Shown here one piece after another: positions 58,795-64,000 of a stretch of 64,000 bases of DNA. Source of the DNA: Caldatribacterium sp051549785 (GTDB taxonomy: Bacteria > Atribacterota > Atribacteria > Atribacterales > Caldatribacteriaceae); NCBI RefSeq assembly GCF_051549785.1, contig NZ_CP189974.1, positions 310,001 through 374,000 of the forward strand, written 5' to 3'. Made by a program: the position numbers and the translations under genes. Each line of letters opens with the position of its first letter. Within the stretch, counting starts at the first letter, position 1. The notes under the pieces are model-generated. The model saw nothing but the letters and a program-made list of their open reading frames with translations. It had not been told where the DNA came from and made no database searches.

Positions 58795-59358
58795 TTAGAT
58801 TCTTTTAAAAGGAAGCCGGAAGCTCGTCTCTTTATCGGAGAGCCGGTCCTTTACCTTTATTTCAAGAACGTACTCCCCGGGGTCAATGGTAAAGTCGAAG
58901 GAGAGCGACATGAAGAATTCAAACATGGGGCTCTGGACGAGGTACCGGAAGTTTTCCCAGGGGTCCTCGCCTCCGAGGTAATTGCCGTCCTTATCGTACA
59001 CCGCATAGCTCACGGTGAGGAAAACGTGGTAGATATTGCCTTCTTTGAGTATGGTGTAGTTTTTGGGCTCGGCGTAGACATACATGGTCTCGCCGGCAAC
59101 GAAAGTACTGGAAATGCGCCTGTGGTACACGCCAAAGCTTTCAGGCTCCTTCTCTACGAAACAGTACACCGGGCAGGCCATAGGGGCCCTGTTCCAGAGG
59201 GCAAGCCGCACGTCCTCAAGAATCCTCTGGGCCTCGTCAATTTTCCCCGCCTCGATGAGCGAAGCAGCCTCTTCAAGGAGTTTCGCTTCGTCCTGGGCAA
59301 AGGCCAAGGCCACAAAAAAGAGGCTGAGGGCGAACACAACAAAAAAGATTCGCTTCAT
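58795..59358 (-). CDS. Small exported protein of unknown function
   Basis: A 187-residue protein: signal peptide MKRIFFVVFALSLFFVALAF with cleavage after AFA, a helical segment (EAASLIEAGKIDEAQRILED), then a beta-rich domain (VAGETMYVYAEPKNYTI, DPGEYVLEIKVKDR) of Ig-like appearance. No known family name. The ATG at 59358 has GGGGGGAAG upstream and a TATAAT box 28-34 nt upstream (59392-59387), divergent to the GNAT promoter. Confidence 0.7.
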   Translation of the reverse strand: MKRIFFVVFALSLFFVALAFAQDEAKLLEEAASLIEAGKIDEAQRILEDVRLALWNRAPMACPVYCFVEKEPESFGVYHRRISSTFVAGETMYVYAEPKNYTILKEGNIYHVFLTVSYAVYDKDGNYLGGEDPWENFRYLVQSPMFEFFMSLSFDFTIDPGEYVLEIKVKDRLSDKETSFRLPFKRI

Positions 59359-59386
59359 CGCTTCTTCCCCCCTTCGCTTTTCTTTC

Positions 59387-59411
59387 ATTATACCACCAGC
59401 TCTGCTACAAT
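59387..59411. promoter_or_regulatory. Divergent promoter region
   Basis: TATAAT on the - strand (59392-59387) serves the exported protein; TACAAT on the + strand (59406-59411) serves the GNAT gene. The + strand box is 9 nt from the GNAT ATG at 59421, so that transcript would be leaderless. No clear -35 boxes. Confidence 0.45.
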
Positions 59412-59420
59412 ATGAACGCC

Positions 59421-59939
59421 ATGAAGGAGAAAACTCTGGTTATCCGGCGGGCCCAACAGGAGGATCTCCCTGCCATAACGGAGATTTACAATGAGGCGGT
59501 GCTCACCACCATTTCCACGTTCCATCTCTACCCTCGGTCTCTCGAGGAACAGGTCCGATGGTTTGAAAGCCACAACGAACGGTACCCGCTCCTTGTCGCC
59601 GAAGAAGGGGGGCTTGTGGTTGCCTGGGCATGCCTGAGCCCATACTCTGACCGGGAAGGTTACCAGTACACGGTGACCGACTCCATATACGTGCGCCGGG
59701 AGTTCCGCCGGCAGCACATCGGGTACGAGCTTCTGAGCTACCTTGTTGAAGAAGCCAGGCGCCTCTCCTACCACTCCGTCGTGGCCATCATCGCCAGCGA
59801 AAACATCCCGAGCATCCGGCTCCACGAGAAACTCGGCTTTGTGCTCCGGGGCGTTTTGAAAGAGGCGGGGTTCAAGTTCGGCAGGTGGATAGACGTATGC
59901 TTTTACCAAAAAATGCTCTCTGTATCGGAATCATCCTGA
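59421..59939 (+). CDS. GNAT N-acetyltransferase, Pat/MnaT (phosphinothricin-type) group
   Basis: A 172-residue GNAT: IRRAQQEDLPAITEIYNEAV at the N-terminus, VTDSIYVRREFRRQHIGYEL (acetyl-CoA loop Q/RxxGxG/A variant), then IIASENIPSIRLHEKLGF. This group acetylates phosphinothricin, methionine sulfone or related small amines. I prefer the ATG at 59421, since the one at 59412 abuts the -10 box. The 3' end overlaps pstS by about 40 nt. Confidence 0.85.
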   Translation: MKEKTLVIRRAQQEDLPAITEIYNEAVLTTISTFHLYPRSLEEQVRWFESHNERYPLLVAEEGGLVVAWACLSPYSDREGYQYTVTDSIYVRREFRRQHIGYELLSYLVEEARRLSYHSVVAIIASENIPSIRLHEKLGFVLRGVLKEAGFKFGRWIDVCFYQKMLSVSESS

Positions 59940-60754
59940 GCCTCTGCGTGTTTTCTTCTGCCTGGACTGGGGAGCGCATCGTCATCCAGGGTTCCACCAC
60001 CGTCTTGCCTCTTGTCCAGATTCTGGCGGAAAAGTACATGGAAAAGCACCCTGAGGTGGACATCAGCGTAAGCGGTGGCGGCTCAGGTGTGGGCATCACA
60101 GCCCTCCTTGATGGCATAACGGACATCGCCATGTCTTCTCGAGAGGCCAAGGAAAAGGAGGTCGCGGAAGCCCGCGCCCGGGGCAAGGACCTCATTCCGG
60201 TGGTCATCGCCTACGACGCCATCGCCGTTATCGTCCACCCGGAGAACCCCATCGATACGCTCTCCCTTGAGAGCTTACGGCGAATCTACACCGGAGGTAT
60301 CAAAAGCTGGAAGGAGCTTGGGGGGCCTCCGGTGCCTGTTGTCCCCATTTCCCGGGAGTTCGCCTCGGGCACCTTTGAGGTCTTCAACAGGGTCGTCCTC
60401 CGGGGAGAAGAACTCACTCCCTCGGCGCTGATGCTTCCCTCGAATCTCGCCATTCTCCAGGAAGTTTCCTCCTCCCCAGGGTGCATCGGGTATGTGGGCC
60501 TTGGGTATGTCCGGGAGAAGGTGAAGGTCGTGGCCCTTGAGGGTGTCCTCCCCACGAAAGAGTGCGTTCGCCTGGGGCAATACCCCCTTGCCCGTCCTCT
60601 GTACCTCTACCTTGCCCGGCCCCCCGAGGGGATCATCGGGGATTTCATTGCCTTTGCGCTGAGTGAGGAAGGGCAGTACATCGTGGCTGAAGAAGGTTTC
60701 ATCCCCGTGAGAGCGGAAGAAAACGGGGACTTTCTGGTTGTAGGAAGTTGGTGA
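59897..60754 (+). CDS. Phosphate-binding protein, PstS family
   Basis: A 285-residue periplasmic protein: signal peptide (MLLPKNALCIGIILSLCVFS), then GSTTVLPLVQILAEKYMEKH, SGGGSGVGITALLDG, DIAMSSREAKEKE, REFASGTFEVF (phosphate-binding loops) and VGLGYVREKVKV. It captures phosphate for a PstCAB permease that is not encoded here. The start is the ATG at 59897 (GGTGG upstream); GTG 59885 is the alternative. Linked to GNAT and Rad52-like genes by overlaps. Confidence 0.88.
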   Translation: MLLPKNALCIGIILSLCVFSSAWTGERIVIQGSTTVLPLVQILAEKYMEKHPEVDISVSGGGSGVGITALLDGITDIAMSSREAKEKEVAEARARGKDLIPVVIAYDAIAVIVHPENPIDTLSLESLRRIYTGGIKSWKELGGPPVPVVPISREFASGTFEVFNRVVLRGEELTPSALMLPSNLAILQEVSSSPGCIGYVGLGYVREKVKVVALEGVLPTKECVRLGQYPLARPLYLYLARPPEGIIGDFIAFALSEEGQYIVAEEGFIPVRAEENGDFLVVGSW

Positions 60755-61305
60755 TGCCCATGAAAAACCGGGAAATTCTCGAAAAGAAGTTCTCTCGCAA
60801 AGAGGTGAAGAGCCGGCCGGGACCGGGTGGAAGAACCATCCTCTACGTAGAGACGGCCTCGGTCATTCGCCGCCTCAACGAGGCCTTTGACGGAGACTGG
60901 TCCTTCGAAGTCAAGGAGAAGCACATTGACCTGGAGAATGGATACGTGTGGGTTCTGGGGAGGCTGAGCTGTGGGGGCGTGGTGAAGGAGCAGTTCGGCT
61001 CCAAGGCCATCGCCTACAACCCCGATGGGTCCTTCGTGGACCTTGGGGATGACCTGAAGGCTGCGGCCTCCGACGCCTTAAAAAAGTGCGCCACTCTCCT
61101 TGGTGTGGGGCTGTACCTCTACGAGGGTGAGGAGGAACAGGAGGTCGAAGCCTTTCGTCCTGCCACCGAACGACAGAAGCACTTCATCCGGGACCTTCTC
61201 AAGAGCCAGGGGAAACCGGTGGACGAGGCCCTCCTCGCTCGCCTTTCGGCAGAAGAAGCCTCAAGGCTCATTGACAAACTCCGCGAGGAGACTACGAGGA
61301 AATAA
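60754..61305 (+). CDS. Rad52/22-type single-strand annealing protein
   Basis: A 183-residue protein: ILEKKFSRKEVKSRPG, YVETASVIRRLNEAFDGDWSF and VLGRLSCGG match the Rad52/Rad59 beta-beta-beta-alpha core; EQFGSKAIAY and DLGDDLKAAASDALKKCATLLGVG complete it. Like DdrA and phage Rad52-like proteins it should bind ssDNA ends and anneal. The C-terminus (ERQKHFIRDLLKSQGK ... EEASRLIDKLRE) is a small helical tail of the type found on ssDNA-repair proteins. The start ATG overlaps the pstS stop by 1 nt. Confidence 0.85.
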   Translation: MPMKNREILEKKFSRKEVKSRPGPGGRTILYVETASVIRRLNEAFDGDWSFEVKEKHIDLENGYVWVLGRLSCGGVVKEQFGSKAIAYNPDGSFVDLGDDLKAAASDALKKCATLLGVGLYLYEGEEEQEVEAFRPATERQKHFIRDLLKSQGKPVDEALLARLSAEEASRLIDKLREETTRK

Positions 61306-61317
61306 AGGGGGATGACC

Positions 61318-61857
61318 ATGCACCTTTGGGGGAAGATTGTTCTGGGAGTCGTGGGCATTCTGCTTTTGCTCTTTGCCGTGGGCGTGGGGGTATTCTTCTT
61401 CGCCGTCGTGCCCCTCCTTGCCCTCCAGGAGTGGATGGTGAACTTCTACGCCCTTCTCCACCTGAACTTCCTCACAAAAGCCCTGAGTGTTGTGGGGATT
61501 GTGCTCCTTGTGGCAGGAGCTGTGGCGCTTCTGCGCCTGCTCATTCCCCGGGGCGGGAGATTCCTCACCTATCGGACCGAAGAGGGAGAAATTCGGGTTT
61601 CTTTCGACTCCCTGGAGGCCCTCGCCCGGGAGGCCCTCCGGGGTTTCCAGGAAATCGTCTCCGCGACCCCCCGAGTGGAAAAGGTGGGGAAAGAAGCCTG
61701 TATGGTTTTGCATCTTGTGGTGCGGACCGATGCCTCTATTCCTGAGCTTTCAAACCTCGTGCAGACCAAGGTCCGGGAACGGATTGAGCGCCAGACTGGG
61801 ATCGTCCTCAAGAACGTGCGGCTTCTTGTGGACCTAAAGGCCCAGGAGACGGTCTAA
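61318..61857 (+). CDS. AmaP-like alkaline shock membrane protein
   Basis: A 179-residue protein with two transmembrane helices (about 6-30 and 52-76) and a C-terminal Asp23/YloU-like domain (FDSLEALAREALRGFQEI, VRTDASIPELSNLVQ, ERQTGIVLKNVRLLVDL). AmaP anchors Asp23 near the membrane in Firmicutes; the fold is present here but no separate Asp23 gene is in the window. ATG 61318 is preferred (SD AAGGGGG). The 3' end overlaps the convergent methyltransferase by 24 nt. Confidence 0.75.
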   Translation: MHLWGKIVLGVVGILLLLFAVGVGVFFFAVVPLLALQEWMVNFYALLHLNFLTKALSVVGIVLLVAGAVALLRLLIPRGGRFLTYRTEEGEIRVSFDSLEALAREALRGFQEIVSATPRVEKVGKEACMVLHLVVRTDASIPELSNLVQTKVRERIERQTGIVLKNVRLLVDLKAQETV

Positions 61858-62457
61858 CACCCGGAGGACGCCAAAACCCCGCAGGTAAAAGAGGAACACG
61901 GTAAGGCCAAGAGTTACGAGGGTTGTGGACTCCTTCTTCCACAGGACTTCGAAAGCAAAGGTTCCCTTCCGTTTCGGATAGGGCAAGAGACGGGGAACAA
62001 AACGAGGGACCGAAGCGGCGTACTCCCGGTACGCTGCACCGAACTTCTCCTCAAGGAACGCTTCTTCAGCCTTAATAATGGACCCGTAAAGGAACGCGAA
62101 ACTTCCAAGGAATAGCGGCAAAGCCCAAAGAACTCCAGAAAGGAGCACCACTCCACATCCGATGATACCGTTGGCAAGGTAGAGAGGGTTTCGCAGGTAC
62201 GCATAGGGGCCAGAAGTGACGAGTTCCCCAACCTCTTCCATAGGACCACGGTAGGTCTTGATGTACCCTGAAGCCCAGAGGCGCAGGAATTCCCCCCCGA
62301 GGATGCAGAACACACCAGGCCAAAAAAGCGACGCTTGAGGGCGGGCGAAGAGGAAGACTACCACCCCTATCACCCCCCAGATAGTCCCCCGGTGGGGGAA
62401 AAGCGCCTTCCCTATGTTTCCCTTTCGAGGATGCGCCAGAGCTCGTCCTGAGGACAC
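61834..62457 (-). CDS. Isoprenylcysteine carboxyl methyltransferase-like membrane methyltransferase
   Basis: A 207-residue protein with 4-5 membrane segments and the PEMT/ICMT signature LVTSGPYAYLRNPLYLANGI and EEAFLEEKFGAAYREYAASV followed by PRFVP. Bacterial members methylate lipids or small substrates using AdoMet. Overlaps the PurM-like gene upstream by 46 nt; the GTG start at 62457 is provisional. Confidence 0.8.
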   Translation of the reverse strand: MSSGRALAHPRKGNIGKALFPHRGTIWGVIGVVVFLFARPQASLFWPGVFCILGGEFLRLWASGYIKTYRGPMEEVGELVTSGPYAYLRNPLYLANGIIGCGVVLLSGVLWALPLFLGSFAFLYGSIIKAEEAFLEEKFGAAYREYAASVPRFVPRLLPYPKRKGTFAFEVLWKKESTTLVTLGLTVFLFYLRGFGVLRVLDRLLGL

Positions 62458-63404
62458 TCGAGGATCTCCTCTTGTTCACCGTTTCGGCGAAGGAGCACAC
62501 GGCTATTTCCGGTTACCTGTCCGATGACTCCCGCAGGAATACCCGCCTCGCGCAGTGCAGCAAGGAGGGGTTGAGGTTCCGGGGTGAAAATGAGTAACGT
62601 CCCGCTTGAGATGAGGCGAAGGGGGTCAAGACCGAAATGGCGGGCAAGCCGCTCGGTTTCGGGAAACACGAAAACCCTCGATTCGTCGATGACGAACCCA
62701 AGATCCCGCGCAGCGCAGACTTCCCAGACGGCCCCCAGAACCCCACCTTCAGTGGCATCGTGCAGACAGTGAGGAGAAAAGGCCAGGGCAATCCGTCCTT
62801 CAGGGAGGACACTGACCTCCTTGAGGAAATCCTGAGCCTTTCTGAGCTCCTCTTCCGAGAATACCCCACGGAGTTCTTCCGCCCTTTCCAGGGCGAGAAT
62901 TCCCGTTCCCTCGATCCCTGCTCCTTTGGTCATCACGATGAAGTCCCCTGGAGAAACCCTGGTCACATCAGGAGGGCTGGAGGAGGTGATTTCCCCAACC
63001 CCGGTGCAGTGGATGACCGGGCGCAAAACGGCATCGGTGACTTCAGTGTGTCCTCCAAGAATGGCAAAACCAAGGGAAGAAGCGGTGGCATCGAGTTCTC
63101 TCATAGTGTCCTCAATTGCTGAGGCGTCGGTTGCCGGAGGAAAGAGGAGGCTCACAAGGAGCGCCACCGGTTCTGCCCCGGAGGCAATGAGGTCATTGGC
63201 CACAAGGTGCGGGGCCAGAGCTCCTGCGTGTTGTGCCGTCCCCGTCACCGGATCGCAGGTAAGGGAGAGCAAAAGCCCTGAGAAATGAAGCACCCCACAA
63301 TCCCGGCCAAGATGAGCCCCAAAGAGGACCTCTTCGCGTTTTCTGCCCTGGAAGGGGAACACAAGCCTCTTAAGCTCATGAGGTGAGAGCTTCCCAAGTT
63401 GCAT
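62412..63404 (-). CDS. AIR synthase-related protein (HypE/PurM-like)
   Basis: A 330-residue PurM-fold protein. LGRDCGVLHF and LSLTCDPVTGTAQHAG form the ATP-binding N-terminal region; VANDLIASGAEPVALLVSLL and LGGHTEVTDAV are typical, and the C-domain has HDATEGGVLGAVWEV and SSGTLLIFTPEPQPLL. It belongs to the hydrogenase-maturation-factor-like (HypE/COG1973) group, an ATP-dependent enzyme of unknown substrate when no hyp genes are present. The start is the ATG at 63404 by family length. Confidence 0.83.
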   Translation of the reverse strand: MQLGKLSPHELKRLVFPFQGRKREEVLFGAHLGRDCGVLHFSGLLLSLTCDPVTGTAQHAGALAPHLVANDLIASGAEPVALLVSLLFPPATDASAIEDTMRELDATASSLGFAILGGHTEVTDAVLRPVIHCTGVGEITSSSPPDVTRVSPGDFIVMTKGAGIEGTGILALERAEELRGVFSEEELRKAQDFLKEVSVLPEGRIALAFSPHCLHDATEGGVLGAVWEVCAARDLGFVIDESRVFVFPETERLARHFGLDPLRLISSGTLLIFTPEPQPLLAALREAGIPAGVIGQVTGNSRVLLRRNGEQEEILECPQDELWRILERET

Positions 63405-63810
63405 GGGTTTTACTGTGTCCTCCCACACAGATTCTCCCCCGCATCCGTGCTCCGTCTTCGATGTACAGGGTCTCCGTATGGATTTCTCCCTCTACATGTC
63501 CTGAGGGCGCAAGGTAGAGCATGTCACTCCGGAACACTCCCCGACAATACCCCTCGATGTAGAGGCAGCGGGATGCAACCTCCACCGTGGCTTTAGAAGT
63601 TGCTGCAAAGACCACCACAGGGCAGCGGATGCTCCCCTTGACTTCTCCCTCAACCCGGACGAGCGATGCGCTCTCCACTTCTCCGTCGAAAAAGACTCCC
63701 TGCGGGAAGAAGACGTCCACAGGGTACCGGGCGAAGACGGGGTCGAACTTCCGCCAGAGCTTCCCCAAAAGGGTGTTCTTCCACTGAACCAGGGTTGCAA
63801 GAACGGACAT
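63376..63810 (-). CDS. Bactofilin-like polymer-forming protein
   Basis: A 144-residue protein with the right-handed beta-helix of bactofilins (GVFFDGEVESASLVRVEGEV, VEVASRCLYIEGYCRG, SGHVEGEIHTETLYIEDGA). Such proteins polymerise and organise the cell envelope or morphology. Unusually for a bactofilin, the N-terminus has a short amphipathic helix WKNTLLGKLWRKFDPVF. The ATG at 63810 is 9 nt from TATAAT (63825-63820). It overlaps the PurM-like gene by 29 nt. Confidence 0.75.
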   Translation of the reverse strand: MSVLATLVQWKNTLLGKLWRKFDPVFARYPVDVFFPQGVFFDGEVESASLVRVEGEVKGSIRCPVVVFAATSKATVEVASRCLYIEGYCRGVFRSDMLYLAPSGHVEGEIHTETLYIEDGARMRGRICVGGHSKTHATWEALTS

Positions 63811-63819
63811 CCTGGGGGC

Positions 63820-63825
63820 ATTATA
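63820..63825 (-). promoter_or_regulatory. -10 box (TATAAT) for the bactofilin operon
   Basis: A perfect TATAAT on the - strand 9 nt upstream of the ATG at 63810; the transcript would begin about 3 nt before the start codon. Confidence 0.5.
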
Positions 63826-63848
63826 CCGGAAAGAGGGGCATAAAAAAA

Positions 63849-63870
63849 GCCCCCCGGAAACCCGGGGGGC
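63849..63870 (-). terminator. Intrinsic terminator of the porin-like gene
   Basis: A 9-bp GC stem (GCCCCCCGG with CCGGGGGGC), loop AAAC, followed on the - strand by TTTTTTTATG. It lies 13 nt past the stop at 63884. Confidence 0.9.
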
Positions 63871-63883
63871 GCAGAACCAGTGC

Positions 63884-64000
63884 TCAGAAGCTGACCGTAA
63901 GCTCTGCAGTGACGGTACCGGCTGCGTCGGTGATGTTCCCCTGACCGAAGTCGTCGCCTGCATCAAAGGTGTTGAGTTCGTAGCTCAAAGTGAGGGTGGT
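63884..64000 (-). CDS. C-terminal end of a probable outer-membrane/S-layer beta-barrel protein (partial)
   Basis: The last 38 residues alternate as amphipathic beta-strands (TLTLSYELNTFDAG, then TAGTVTAELTVSF type) and end in Phe, the usual last residue of outer-membrane beta-barrels recognised by BamA. This fits OmpM-like SLH-porins of diderm deep-branching bacteria. The start lies beyond the window. A strong terminator follows, as expected for an abundant transcript. Confidence 0.5.
   Translation of the reverse strand, partial: TTLTLSYELNTFDAGDDFGQGNITDAAGTVTAELTVSF

Overview
The window looks like a chromosomal segment of a thermophilic or subsurface, anaerobic, diderm (double-membrane) heterotroph of moderately high G+C. 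I inferred this from gene content only: an oligosaccharide ABC transporter with a GH31 glycosidase, an archaeal/thermophile-type bifunctional phosphoglucose/phosphomannose isomerase, oxygen-sensitive indolepyruvate:ferredoxin oxidoreductase, bactofilin, and the end of a probable outer-membrane or S-layer beta-barrel protein with a C-terminal Phe. Atribacterota (OP9, Caldatribacterium-like) would fit, but I cannot prove the taxon from this window.

Layout. 1-18.3 kb is a dense + strand block. It starts with a sugar ABC importer (tail of a likely binding protein plus two permeases), GH31 glycosidase and PGI/PMI. A polysaccharide synthase set follows: a BcsB-like subunit, a GT2 synthase carrying an N-terminal MshEN (c-di-GMP-binding type) domain, and a membrane protein. 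Then come parA-parB, an M23 envelope peptidase, a small secreted protein, a SIS-domain isomerase, a PfkB kinase, a SecB-like protein, an ABC1/UbiB kinase and a class II photolyase. A convergent YbjQ-family gene and tRNA-Ser(UGA) close the block. 18.9-30.3 kb is looser and mostly - strand: a polyprenyl-phosphate sugar transferase, two paralogous lipoproteins, a + strand metzincin lipoprotein behind a c-di-GMP-I (GEMM) riboswitch, decayed IS110 and mazEF, and a NarL-type two-component system. 30.6-48.4 kb is an envelope/exopolysaccharide island: two O-antigen ligase/polymerase-type proteins, a Wzz-like chain-length protein, four glycosyltransferases (one frameshifted), a Wzx flippase, an NAD-epimerase and UDP-sugar dehydrogenase, with TlpA, clostripain and other lipoproteins, and two broken toxin-antitoxin (TA) loci at 37.3-38.7 kb. 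48.5-51.4 kb is a graveyard of MNT-HEPN toxin-antitoxin modules in several stages of decay around an IS110 remnant. 51.5-56.7 kb is a - strand operon iorA-iorB-two OFA-type MFS transporters-DUF2284. 56.9-64 kb has a second IS110 remnant, LemA, a small secreted protein, a GNAT acetyltransferase, PstS, a Rad52/22-like protein, an AmaP-like protein, an ICMT-like methyltransferase, a HypE/PurM-like protein, bactofilin and the porin-like tail.

Themes. Two independent c-di-GMP sensors (MshEN synthase and GEMM riboswitch) sit with three polysaccharide/envelope gene groups, suggesting that surface polymer output is tied to c-di-GMP. Intergenic DNA is full of a short dispersed repeat (core GTCACTGCGAG...GCAAAGCA/GATCTC and its complement), which abuts the IS110 remnants and has added a C-terminal tail to one HEPN gene. 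Several genes have a TATAAT/TACAAT box only 8-16 nt upstream of the start codon, suggesting leaderless or near-leaderless transcripts.
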